From IMG/VR virus record IMGVR_UViG_3300036861_000806, positions 1 through 64,000 of that record: DNA of 64,000 nt. One strand, 5' to 3'. The number at the start of each line of letters is the position of its first letter. Position 1 is the first letter of the stretch. Source of the stretch: a virus. Position numbers and translations under genes: made by a program. Shown here one piece after another: positions 6,696 through 16,700 of this stretch. Under the pieces are notes generated by a model. It saw nothing but the letters and a program-made list of their open reading frames with translations, was not told where the DNA came from and ran no database searches.

Positions 6696-9600
6696 TCACC
6701 GCTTCAGCTCCACGATGTCGATCTCCCAATCGACGTTCGAGTCCAAGAACGCCGTCGTGCTCGATCCTCCGGCCTTGATCTGAACTTGATAGGTGTACGT
6801 GGCCCCGATGGTTGTCGATGGGAGAATGGTCATCATCGTCACGGTCCCGACGATAGATCCGCTGGCCGGCACAACCTCACCGGCCACGCCACCGTTTGAA
6901 CGCACGGTCGTCTCGACGAGCTGGGCGAGCGCGGCGACCGTCGCCGCGCTACCCGACGTGTTCCGCACGCCCAGAGGGAGCTTCACGAGCACGACGAGTG
7001 CGCCGCCCGCCACGGAGTCGTAGCTTTTGGTCACGCCCGTGGCATCAACAAAGGACGTGCTCGTAGTCGAAAACGATGAGCTGCCCTGCGACCGCGTAGG
7101 GGAAATGCTGATCGCGTTCGCCGCGACTTCCGTCGTACCCACCGTCCCCGAGCCGAGGTTCGCGCTCCCATCGATCCGCACGAGTGAGAACGAGATCGTC
7201 GCGGACCAGAGCGCGCCCGCGCCGTCTGCCGTGGTCGGGTTGCCGGTGTAGTCCTTCGCGCGGAGTCGGAAGTGGTACGTCGTCCCGTAGGTCAGGGCCT
7301 CCAGGGTCAAGCTCTTGTCGGTCGCCCGCGCGCCGGCCTTCCCGCTCTCGCTCAACGACCCGGCGCCGCTGGCGTTGGCTGACGACGACGCCGTGCGGAT
7401 CTGGTACTCGTATTCGCTGAGGTCTACGTCCGTCGGCGGCGTCCAGCCGAAGGTAATGTTCTTGCCGTTCTTGTTCTTGACGACAATGCTCGTCGGCGTG
7501 CTCGGGGACGTCGTGTCGCCGGGTGCCGTGATCACGAGCGCGGTGCTCCACGCGGACTGCTTGCCGAAGGCGCCGACGGCGCGCTGCGCCACCTCGAACT
7601 TCCAGCCAGGCAAACCGCCGTCGATGCGGAGCGTCCCGCCGCCCGCCGCGAAGGACTGCCCGACGCTCACGTACTCACCGCCGCCGAACACCCGGGCGCC
7701 CGTCTCCATGAACGCCGTGTCGGCGCCGAGCGCGGCGACCGTGACGACGGCGAACGCGAACGTCGTGCCGTCGGCGTTGCCCGGCGTGTCCGTGCCCTGG
7801 TACGTGCCCGACGAAGAAAGCGTGGGCGCGGCCGGCGTCGCGGGCGTCGGACCGGACGCCGCGGCGGTCGGCCGCTCGCTCACCGTCGCGGTCGGCGCCG
7901 ACTTGTTGCTGCTCGTGTCCTCGGCCAGGATGCGGTAGTAGCGCAGCGCGCCAATCGGGGCGTTCACGTCGACGAACCGCGACGCCTTGATCTTGGCGAT
8001 CAGGAGCGTCGCGTCCGTGTACGGGGCGACGGGCCACCCGCTGTCAACCGAGTTCGCGAACACGAAGTACTCGTCGAGATCGGTTTCCGCGTTGTCCGCC
8101 CAGTCGAGGGAGACGCCGGCACCGGTCCCGAGCGACGCGGCGAGTCCCGTTGGCGTCGCGGGGGCCACCTGATCGCGCGGCGCCGTCTGGTTCTCGAGGA
8201 TCGTGGAATCCGTCGTCAGGGTACCTGGCTGGTTGACGGTCCGGACGCGGTAGTCGTACACCTTGTTCGAGATCAATCCAGGGATCTTCGCCGTGAGCGC
8301 CCCCGTGCCCGTGATGGGCGGGCCTGTGACCCACGTCGACTCGCCATCGATGCGGTACATCGGTAGCGAGTGCAGGAGGTTCGTGGTCGGCGCTGTCCAC
8401 GCGAGGATGCTGAATGCGCTCCAGTTCCCTTCGGCATCCTGCTCGACGCCCGATGATGAGATCGAGAGGCCAGTCGCAGCATTGGGGGCCGTCCGCGAAT
8501 AGTCCGTGGCGAATCCGTCGGGGCCATTCGGGGGCAGCGTGCCCGCGACGTAGGCGTAGATCGCGTTATAGTCAGCCTGCACCCCGCCCTGGAGATGCAG
8601 GTCGACCGTGGTCAGGCGATCCTCAACCTCGCGGATCTCGAAGATCCCGTTCGTCACATTCACGGGCGCGAAGGTGAGCGTGACGACCTTCCCAACGTCG
8701 GCCTCCCGCGCCTCCTGGGGCGTGGTTGCTCGGATCGTTGATTCGGACCACCCGATGCGGCCCTTGAGGTAATGCGTCGTCTTGTCGGCCGTGGTGTGGT
8801 CACGGATGAAATCGTTTTCGAGGATCAGGTCCTTGCCGCGGTTGGCCGTTACCGTGCGTCGCTGCTCGTAGCGCAAAGTGCCGTCAATGAGGTCGCGTCG
8901 GTATTTGAGGATGACCTCCTTGGTACGGTCCTCCTCAGCGATCCGCTCGCGGTCCTCACAACTCACGAGGTTCGTGACGCCCTCGCCCGCGCCGTCCCGA
9001 AGCGTCAGAAACGACGTCTGCTGGGCGTCGACGCTCTCGGTCCACCGCCCGAGGAGGTCGAGGCCCAGCATCAGACCGCGAGGCATGCCGAGCTGGGCGA
9101 GCACGTCCTGGGCTTGGCGTTGCTCTGACAGGACGCCATCAGCATAGAGGGAGCCGATTGCGTCGAGCGCAGCCTCAGCAGCGTCCCAACTCTCGGCGGA
9201 TACCGTCTGGTTCAATCCGGCCCATGGCCGGGTCAGTATATTGCGCCGCGCTCGAGAGAAGTTACGGTCAGCGGCAGGCCCGGAGAAGTCCCCCCAGAGA
9301 TCGTGCAGCTCCGTGCCCCCGAAGCGCGTCTGCCTGAGCGGGAATACGATCACCGTGTAGCCCGGGTAGAGCACGGTGTTCACCGTGTACTCGCCCGCTC
9401 CGATGTTCGCGAACTGCTGGCCGCCGACGCCATCACGTCGGAGTGCGTTGACGGTGATCGACCCGACGCCCGCCGCGAGCGGCGCGAGATAGATGAACCG
9501 GCTGCCCGGGAGATCGTCGACGATGCAATACAGTGGCACATTGGTCGCCGTCCCGAAGAGCACGGGGATGACCTTGCCCAGCGACACCGATGGCGCCTCC

Positions 9601-10103
9601 GGGAACAGCGTCGTGGTGATTGTCGCCGAAGGGATTACCTGTTCTAGAACCGCGCGCTTGACGTTCTTCGACGCTAGGGTCAGCAGCGTCGGCGAGAGCG
9701 ACGCCTGGGTGATCTGCCCGACGAAGCGGGAGAGGACGAATCCCGATTCCTCATCGTAGCGCTCGACCTCGATGGTGTTTCCGCGCGGGTCCGCATCATA
9801 GGCGCTGGTCAGAGATCCGTCGGCGTTCACGAGCGCGAAGCTCGTGGTCTGCGTATCGAGGGCGCGAAAGATCGGATCCATGCGTCGGGTGATAACGGGG
9901 AGATGGCCTTTCGCAATTCGACCCGTGTACGCCCGCGACGCCTCGCGATCTGTGGTACGCGTAGCAAAGTAGCGTGTGACGCCCTCAAGGATGGGGCGGA
10001 CGCGCCAGCCTGGGCGCCACGGCACACGTCGTTCTATCGTCTGAAACCACGCGGGATCAAACCACGCGGGATCAAACCACGCGGGGAGGATTTGTTGCGC
10101 CAC
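6696..10103 (-). CDS. tail tip / receptor-binding protein with fibronectin III-like domains
   Basis: 1135 residues. The N-terminal 600 or so resemble phage central tail-tip proteins (ILEGVTRYFATRT, VERYDEESGFVLSRFVGQI). The later part contains repeated Fn3-type signatures (LDWADNAETDLDEYFVFA, TFGWTPPTDVDLSEYEYQI, TTYHFRLRAKDYTGN). The C-terminus is Ser/Thr/Gly-rich and beta-like. Near the N-terminus PAWFD is repeated three times, encoded by 15-bp tandem repeats. It lies after the tape measure and before the lysis genes, the usual place for host-contact proteins. Confidence 0.8.
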   Translation of the reverse strand: MAQQILPAWFDPAWFDPAWFQTIERRVPWRPGWRVRPILEGVTRYFATRTTDREASRAYTGRIAKGHLPVITRRMDPIFRALDTQTTSFALVNADGSLTSAYDADPRGNTIEVERYDEESGFVLSRFVGQITQASLSPTLLTLASKNVKRAVLEQVIPSATITTTLFPEAPSVSLGKVIPVLFGTATNVPLYCIVDDLPGSRFIYLAPLAAGVGSITVNALRRDGVGGQQFANIGAGEYTVNTVLYPGYTVIVFPLRQTRFGGTELHDLWGDFSGPAADRNFSRARRNILTRPWAGLNQTVSAESWDAAEAALDAIGSLYADGVLSEQRQAQDVLAQLGMPRGLMLGLDLLGRWTESVDAQQTSFLTLRDGAGEGVTNLVSCEDRERIAEEDRTKEVILKYRRDLIDGTLRYEQRRTVTANRGKDLILENDFIRDHTTADKTTHYLKGRIGWSESTIRATTPQEAREADVGKVVTLTFAPVNVTNGIFEIREVEDRLTTVDLHLQGGVQADYNAIYAYVAGTLPPNGPDGFATDYSRTAPNAATGLSISSSGVEQDAEGNWSAFSILAWTAPTTNLLHSLPMYRIDGESTWVTGPPITGTGALTAKIPGLISNKVYDYRVRTVNQPGTLTTDSTILENQTAPRDQVAPATPTGLAASLGTGAGVSLDWADNAETDLDEYFVFANSVDSGWPVAPYTDATLLIAKIKASRFVDVNAPIGALRYYRILAEDTSSNKSAPTATVSERPTAAASGPTPATPAAPTLSSSGTYQGTDTPGNADGTTFAFAVVTVAALGADTAFMETGARVFGGGEYVSVGQSFAAGGGTLRIDGGLPGWKFEVAQRAVGAFGKQSAWSTALVITAPGDTTSPSTPTSIVVKNKNGKNITFGWTPPTDVDLSEYEYQIRTASSSANASGAGSLSESGKAGARATDKSLTLEALTYGTTYHFRLRAKDYTGNPTTADGAGALWSATISFSLVRIDGSANLGSGTVGTTEVAANAISISPTRSQGSSSFSTTSTSFVDATGVTKSYDSVAGGALVVLVKLPLGVRNTSGSAATVAALAQLVETTVRSNGGVAGEVVPASGSIVGTVTMMTILPSTTIGATYTYQVQIKAGGSSTTAFLDSNVDWEIDIVELKR
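10045..10087 (-). repeat. 15-bp tandem repeat in the tail-tip gene
   Basis: Nearly three copies of a 15-bp unit (AACCACGCGGGATCA on the plus strand) encode three consecutive PAWFD repeats at the protein's N-terminus. The copies are identical, so copy number could vary by slippage without breaking the frame. Confidence 0.75.
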
Positions 10104-10135
10104 GTGCTACCCTTGGAGCCCCTCCGCGCTGAGGC

Positions 10136-10570
10136 TCATGTGATATCTTCCGATGGCACGTCTTCGGCCAGCCGCGCCGTTATGTAGTCAACAATCATCG
10201 GCGCCCACACTGAGCAGGACATCGGCACCTTGAGCTCCTCGTCTTTCAAGAATTTTACGGCCCACTCCAGCACGCGACGGGTCAGCATCGCGGTCAGGGC
10301 ATCATCGTCAAGATCTTCTTGCAGTGGGCCCCAATAGAGGCGGCCATCGCGCTGCGACATACGTCCCTCGTTCGCGCACTCCACGTAACGACGGATCGTC
10401 AGTTTGACGGCCCGAACCTTGACGAGAACACCAGTCGTCTCTCCCTCAGGGACCGGGTCCCACAACATCTGCGGACGCTCAGACCGCGAGATAGTTAGCG
10501 GAATGGCCGTCCAGTCAATCTGAATATTGTCATGCGCGCGTTCTTCCCTTGCCTTATGCTCGCCCATCAC
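10136..10570 (-). CDS. hypothetical phage protein, 144 residues
   Basis: Lies between the two large tail genes. Acidic helical C-terminal half (DLDDDALTAMLTRRVLEWAVKF). Two adjacent Met codons make the start uncertain by one residue. No family recognised; probably a structural or assembly factor by position. Confidence 0.55.
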   Translation of the reverse strand: MMGEHKAREERAHDNIQIDWTAIPLTISRSERPQMLWDPVPEGETTGVLVKVRAVKLTIRRYVECANEGRMSQRDGRLYWGPLQEDLDDDALTAMLTRRVLEWAVKFLKDEELKVPMSCSVWAPMIVDYITARLAEDVPSEDIT

Positions 10571-10637
10571 ACGCCTCCTTCTTGCGAAGTTTCGTGTCCC
10601 GATTCCTGATAGAGATGCTCTGCGCCGCGATCATCTT

Positions 10638-12965
10638 CTAGTTCCTCCCGGCTTCGAGATCAGCGATTCTGACGCGCATGGCCTCGATCGTCCGCTCGTG
10701 CTCCTGCACGATGAGCAAGAGCGGCACGGCGGCGACACGATCGTACTGCACCCCGTCGGGACGTCCGACCGCGTCGTAGTGCACGAACTGCGGGAAGCGC
10801 TCGGCAACATCCTCGGCGACGAGCCCCTGAAACCAGCGGTGCGGATCGTCGGCCGGCGCTAGCGAGCGGAAGTTCACGGGCACGAGGTCCAATACTCCGC
10901 GCGCCTGGTCGAACGTCATGGGCCACAAATCCGTCTTGTAGCGACGCGAGGAGGTGGAGCGCAACACCTGATTCGTCGCCGCATTGTCGATGAAGGCGTT
11001 GGCGGCAGTGGCCGTGGTCCCGATGGTCGGCAGAAAGAAGGCGCCGTCCCCGCGCACCTGGAGATAGGTCGCACTTCCCGCGCGATCGCGGATCAGGAGA
11101 CTGTTATCGCTGCTATTGCCGCCCGCATCAATGAGCAGGCCGTAACTATTGCCGGCCGTCGCGGTGTTCTGGTAGTACGACGTATAGGAGCCGGAGGCCC
11201 CGACGGCATAGAGCGCCTTCGTTGCATCGGCCGCAACGCCGAGCCCCAGTCTCGTCCCCGTCGCCACGCCGAGAGTCGGCGTGGTGAATGACGGACTCTC
11301 AAGGAACGCAAACGTCTTGCGCGCCGCACCCGTCGTGATCGTGCCATAAAACGCATCAGTGAGAAACTCGACGGCACCGGCTGCTGGCGCTGTCAGGAGT
11401 GATCCGCTCGTGAATTTGAGCGGGGCGGTACCCGCCGCCGCCGTTCCCGCCTTGAGATGCACAACGGCCGTGGGCGTCACGCCAATCCCGAGATATCCAC
11501 CGTCGAGGATCGTGACAATATCGACACCGCCGTACTGGAAGTGATAACCGCCGGTGGACGCGGTCGTCCGATCGAATACCATGCCTCCCGAGCCGCTGTA
11601 GGGCACGACGAAGCCGTAGTGCGAGGCGTCGTCGAAAAACCCCAAGGCGTCGCCCGACGCGCCGAGCGAAATACGGTATGTCGTCGTGGTGGCCCCAACG
11701 CCGACGTTCCCCCGGAGGAGCGTTTGCGTGATGCTAGCGTTGCCCAGCACCACCTGATTGCTGGCCGTCACACGGGCGAGGCTTCCGATGGCGATTGCGT
11801 TGTCCAACGCGGCGGCATTGTCCTTCGTGGCCCCGCGCCCGACGAGCACCAGATCTGTATCCGTCGTCACGCGATACTGGGCGAGATCCGAGGCTAAGTT
11901 CCACCCCGACGTATAGCCGATCAGGGTGTTGTGGGCGCCGGTGGTGTGGTACTCTCCGCCTCGCGCACCCAGGATCGTGTTGTTCGTACCGCTAAGATTG
12001 CTTTTGCCGGTGAAATAGCCGGCGAACACGTTGTAGTCGCCGGTCGTGTTCGAATTCCCTGCCTGTCCTCCCATGAACGTATTCTGTGCGCCGCTCGTGT
12101 TGCCGTTCCCGGCCGTGTTCCCGAGGAACACGTTGTTGCTGCCGGTGTTGGCGAGGCCCCCGCTGCCGATGCTCGTCGCCCCGGCCCCGGCGCCATCGCC
12201 GACGAACGTATTCAGGGTACCGGTCGTGTTGTTGCGCCCCGCGATGGTGCCGAGGAATGTGTTGTTATTGCCCGACGTGTGGTACTGCCCCGCCTGCACG
12301 CCGATGAAAACGTTGTCTGGCGCGCCGATGTTGGAGTACCCAGCCTGGAACCCGATCATGATGGTGTCGTAGGCTGTCGTCGTATCGTGGCCGGCGTGGT
12401 ACCCGATGAACACGTTGTTGAGCGCGGTGGTGGCTAGGGAGCCCGCGTTCGTCCCGATGAAGATGTTGGCCGACGCGAGCGACGACGCCCCGCCCCCGGG
12501 GCTCATCGTGAAGTTCCCGGCGTTGAGGCCGAGGAAGATGTTGTTTCCGTCCGCAGTCGCGTGACTGTAATCGTGGAAGAAGGGCGTGGCGTCCTTGAAC
12601 AGAACGCCGGCAGTGCTTGCGGTGGTGTGAACAAGCGTTACCGCGCCCCCGATGCCGACCGTGAACAGCGAAGCCCCCGCGGCCGTCTGGAAGTCGAGGA
12701 AGTTTCCGGTCGGCCCGGTGTCAGTGAAGCGTTTGATGCGGATGCCGGTGGCTCCGTTGGCTCCAAGAGTGGAAAAGATTTGCCCGATGGTCGCCGGCGT
12801 TGCTTCATTGAGCCCGATCGCCTGCTTGAAATCCCACTTCTCGGCGGCGGCGGCATCGTAAGTGAAGAGGCCACCAGTGGGGCCCGTGTCGACGACGTGC
12901 GCTTCCTTCCACTGCACCTCGCCGATCAGGGCTGGTGTGAGGGTCTTGTGCTTCATCGTTGCCAT
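10638..12965 (-). CDS. tail fibre with YadA-like head repeats and S74 chaperone domain
   Basis: 775 residues from the ATG at 12965, next to the stop of the upstream tail gene. The middle holds about ten repeats of the pattern NNTFxGxxAGxxNTTG (for example NNTFLGTIAGRNNTTGTLN), as in trimeric adhesin heads. The C-terminus carries RRYKTDLWPMTFDQARGVLD through WFQGLVAEDVAERFPQFVHY, the intramolecular chaperone (peptidase S74, endosialidase type) that trimerises and then cleaves itself; the Ser-Ser before RRYK is the expected cut region. A coiled-coil end (HERTIEAMRVRIADLEAG) is usual for the family. Confidence 0.88.
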   Translation of the reverse strand: MATMKHKTLTPALIGEVQWKEAHVVDTGPTGGLFTYDAAAAEKWDFKQAIGLNEATPATIGQIFSTLGANGATGIRIKRFTDTGPTGNFLDFQTAAGASLFTVGIGGAVTLVHTTASTAGVLFKDATPFFHDYSHATADGNNIFLGLNAGNFTMSPGGGASSLASANIFIGTNAGSLATTALNNVFIGYHAGHDTTTAYDTIMIGFQAGYSNIGAPDNVFIGVQAGQYHTSGNNNTFLGTIAGRNNTTGTLNTFVGDGAGAGATSIGSGGLANTGSNNVFLGNTAGNGNTSGAQNTFMGGQAGNSNTTGDYNVFAGYFTGKSNLSGTNNTILGARGGEYHTTGAHNTLIGYTSGWNLASDLAQYRVTTDTDLVLVGRGATKDNAAALDNAIAIGSLARVTASNQVVLGNASITQTLLRGNVGVGATTTTYRISLGASGDALGFFDDASHYGFVVPYSGSGGMVFDRTTASTGGYHFQYGGVDIVTILDGGYLGIGVTPTAVVHLKAGTAAAGTAPLKFTSGSLLTAPAAGAVEFLTDAFYGTITTGAARKTFAFLESPSFTTPTLGVATGTRLGLGVAADATKALYAVGASGSYTSYYQNTATAGNSYGLLIDAGGNSSDNSLLIRDRAGSATYLQVRGDGAFFLPTIGTTATAANAFIDNAATNQVLRSTSSRRYKTDLWPMTFDQARGVLDLVPVNFRSLAPADDPHRWFQGLVAEDVAERFPQFVHYDAVGRPDGVQYDRVAAVPLLLIVQEHERTIEAMRVRIADLEAGRN

Positions 12966-12966
12966 G

Positions 12967-13773
12967 TCAGCCCGCCACCTCCTCCCACTCGAAATCGCGC
13001 TCAGAGAGCCCCGCGTGAGGCTTCCACCGGATCGGGGAGAGATCACGCATGACGCAGGTCCAGAACGCGTGATCATCGGAGAACGACACGAGCGCGATAT
13101 CTGCGTTCTTCCATGCGCGCTCGAACGTGTGCCAGGATGCGATCTCGTCGGCGAGCATCGGCACGGCGCCGGTGGCGGCCTGCACTCGACCGGAGAGACG
13201 GAAGAGTGACGCACCGAGGTCGAGCCGCTGACGGCGCTCGCTGAGCGTGAAGACGTCCTCAAGCGGCTCAACCTCCTCGACATCGGGGTCCCAGAGGATG
13301 TCCCGCGGCGGCGAGGTTAATGCGGAGCACGCCCAGACGGCGCCGAGCCGGAAGCGGTCGGAACTGGATACCTGCCCGGGCACCACCGTCGGCGTCTGGC
13401 TCGGAATGAAGATGCGGTTGTAGCGGAAGTTCTGCGCCGATCCTGGCCGGTGGAATAGGCAGAGGCGCCCATTCCCCGGGTTCGTGCCGATAGTCAGGGT
13501 TCCCGAGTCGTAGGACGGAGCGCCCCATGAATCGGTGGCGTTCGCCTGGACTTTGACGCTGGTGAAATTGGCGTAGAGCAGTCCCCAGGCCGCGACCGAC
13601 TTCGCCGAGCCGTGATCGATGACCCACCACGAGTCCGTCGTCACTGTCGTCTTCGCCGGGTTGTCCGGCTCTTCTGGCACCCGAAGGTTGGTCCGTGGGT
13701 AGGACGCGTCCTCAGTGGACGCAGTAATTGTCGACGACGCCGTGAGGTTCGTGGTCGAGGCGCGGAGGGTCAT
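12967..13773 (-). CDS. tail structural protein
   Basis: 268 residues, mostly beta-type (TDSWWVIDHGSAKSVAAWGL, DALIV-poor, carbohydrate-binding-like), with a C-terminal part containing MRDLSPIRWKPHAGLSERDF. It follows the tape measure and overlaps it by 4 nt, the place of distal-tail or baseplate hub proteins. The exact family is not certain. Confidence 0.65.
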   Translation of the reverse strand: MTLRASTTNLTASSTITASTEDASYPRTNLRVPEEPDNPAKTTVTTDSWWVIDHGSAKSVAAWGLLYANFTSVKVQANATDSWGAPSYDSGTLTIGTNPGNGRLCLFHRPGSAQNFRYNRIFIPSQTPTVVPGQVSSSDRFRLGAVWACSALTSPPRDILWDPDVEEVEPLEDVFTLSERRQRLDLGASLFRLSGRVQAATGAVPMLADEIASWHTFERAWKNADIALVSFSDDHAFWTCVMRDLSPIRWKPHAGLSERDFEWEEVAG

Positions 13774-16700
13774 CGCAGTCCTTTGACCATCGGCCGCAGA
13801 TCGCCGCCTTCACCACGCAGTTCGCGCTTAATCTCACGGACTACGACGCGCGCAGCCCTGCGGATCATGGCCTCGTCGACGGGGCCGGTGAAGTTCTGCG
13901 TGACCTCGACGGTGATCGTGGCGCCGGCACCGGCGGCGTCTGCCCCGCTCAGTGGAATCACGGCTTCCGCGCCCGACTCGCCGAGGAGCGCGTAGGTCGG
14001 GCCAGTAACGATGCCGCCTGCGGCGAGCGGGACCGGAGGGGTGCCACCCGTGAGGGCGGCGTAGAGCATCTGCTGGAGGCCGAGGAGCCGATCGGCCGTC
14101 AGCTTCGCCTCCAGCGCGAGGAACGATTGCGGGTCGAGCCCGCCCGTGATTGCGTTCTGCAGGTCGATCTGCTTGGCGATGAGCTGACCGATGAGCTCGG
14201 CCTGCTTCGCGGCGATCTGCCCCATGATGTCGCCGACGGCCTTGTTGATGCCCTCGATCGTCGCCCGCGCCGCGTCGTGGATGGCCGCGACCTGGGCGTC
14301 GCGCGCCTGCTCGATTGCGCTGACGTTCGCGTCCCGCGCCGTTTCGATCGCCTTCACCTGCGCGGCGGCCTGCTCGCGGATCGCCTCGCTCGAATCGTTC
14401 AGCGCCTTGATCTGCGCGTCGATGTCATCGAGCGCGGCCTGCGCCTGCTCCTCGGGCGTCACGCGAGCTTCCGCGATGGCCTGGAGCGCCTGGAGCTGAG
14501 TGACGACGGAGTTGAAGATCTCGACGTACTCAGGGCTCGGCCGCGTAAAGACGTGCGAGGCCGCCTCCAGGTACGCCTGCGCCGCCTGCTGAACTGCAGC
14601 AAGGTTTTCGGGCGTCTGATTCGCGGCGAATGTCGCCCGCGCCTGCTCGTAGAACGATCGCGCCAGCGCGAGCTGATCGGCCGGGTTGATCGGTGCCGAC
14701 GTGCCCAGGAGCAGGCCGCGAATGAGCCCCTTGAGCGACTCGGCCGCGCGCGCCCATTCCCGGGAAAGATTGATCTGTTCCTGGAGCGCGGACTTCTGTT
14801 CGTTCAGCGCCTCGATCTGCACATCGTTCGCGTCGATCTGCGCCTGCATCGTCGCGTTGATTCGGTCGATCTCGGCCTGGGCCCCCGCGTTGATCGCGTC
14901 AATTAACGTCTGCGCCGTCGTGTTCGCCGCCGCGACGGCCTGCTGTTCCCACTGCTGGACGGCCGCGACCGCCGCCTGCCCGAGGGCCTGAATCGCCCCG
15001 GCGCCCTGGTTCAGAATGGTCAGAGCGCCTTCCAGATCTCCAGCGCCGAGGGCCTGCCCGAACAGGTCGGCGAGGGTCGTGAGCGACGGCAGGGCCGCTT
15101 GATAGATCAACGCGGGGATCTGCCCCACATTGCTGGGCTGAATCAATCCTCCGAATCCCGTCATCGCCGACGGGACGGCCGCAACGATCGCGGCGAGGGC
15201 GGCTTCCGCCGCCCAGAGCTTGACGGCCGCCGACGCTGACGACTGCTGGATCGCCTCGAGCGCGAAGAGCAGGCCCGTCAGCGCCTCGTGGTGTCCCATC
15301 GCCAATTCGAGGTTCACGGCGACTTGCGCCGTCGCGAGGAGCTGCGATCCGAATGTCTGGAGAATGGTCGCGATCGTCGCTTGGATCTCCTCGATCAGCT
15401 TCTTTTCCAGCGCGTACCGTTCGGTTGATGCCTTGGCGAGTTCCTTGATGGCCGCGAGCTGATCGGCGGGATCGATGGCATCCCGGAGCTTGTTCTGCGC
15501 GTCTTCGACCGCGAGATCCATCGCCGCGAGCTGCGCGGTCACCGCCGCCTTCAGGGATACCTGCATACCCTCGGCGTCCATCGCCAGAGCCTTGATCGTG
15601 AGGTCAATCTGCCCGAAGGTGATGAGCGCGTCCGTGAGGAGCGCCATCTTCGCCTTGATATCCTCGACCGTGGCTCCGTTGCTCTGCGCGTTGGCGATCC
15701 AGTCCGTGAGCGGGGTCAGTATGCGATCGACGAATGCCTGCATAGCTTCGGCTGGGAGCGCCGAGGTGGCCAGCGCGGCGGCCTGCTCGGAGAACTGGTC
15801 GGCGAACTTCCGGAGCACGATGCGGATAGCCGCGTTGAGCTGGTCGATCCCGGGTCCGAAGTTGACCGAAATCCCCCCCTCATGCTCCGTGCCCGTCGCA
15901 CCGGGGATCTGCGGGATGCCAAACGAGCCAAGGTTCGTCTGTCCGGTCGCCGCAAGAAACCCGGGGATTGCGGCCTCGATTGACTGCTTAAAGGCGTCGA
16001 CAGTCTTTGCGAAATCGTCGAGGGTTGTCGCGCCGGCGAGGCCCGCAGCCAGCGCATTGGCCGCGTCCGCTTCCTTCTGAAGCGTTTCTGCGAGACGGTT
16101 GTGGAACGTGAGCCACTCGGCCGACGGCCCAGACCCGAAGAGTCCGCCGAGCAGGTTGCCAATGAAGCCGCCGATCGTCGCACCCAGGAGCGCGCCGCCG
16201 GGGCCACCGAGAGCAAACCCGGCGATCCCGCCCGCCGCCATGCCGCCGAGACCGAACGCGCCCTGTGTGACATTGCCGTTGATGATCGACATGATGTTGT
16301 GGAACGCACTGAGAGCGACGCCGGCGACGCCGAGCGCGGTATTAAACCCGCCCAGCGAGTCGAACAGGGAGCTGAACCGATCACTGACGCCGCGGAGCGC
16401 TTCTTCGAAGAAGCCGGGCACCACGCCGGGACCGAGCACGCTCTGGCCGCCGGTGCCGAACAGGTTGTCGAGCCAGCCGCCGAACGACGAGAGAAAGCTC
16501 TGACTGTTGCCGATCGCACCGCCGAAGCCCGGGATACCGAAGCCGCCTCCGGACGTGCCCCCGTTGCCGGGGACTAACTGAAGCGGCGCTGCCGTCCCCC
16601 CCGCCGCCACCGCCGCGTTGTTCAGGGCCACCGCGAGGGCCTGCGCCGAGGCGGCCGTGCTCGCCATGGCGACCGCAGCCGCCGCGCCCGCCGTGGCGAG

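Noticed and set aside
14127-14906. 259-codon plus-strand ORF in the tape measure gene
   Set aside because: Arg/Leu-repetitive mirror of the Ala/Gln coiled coil.
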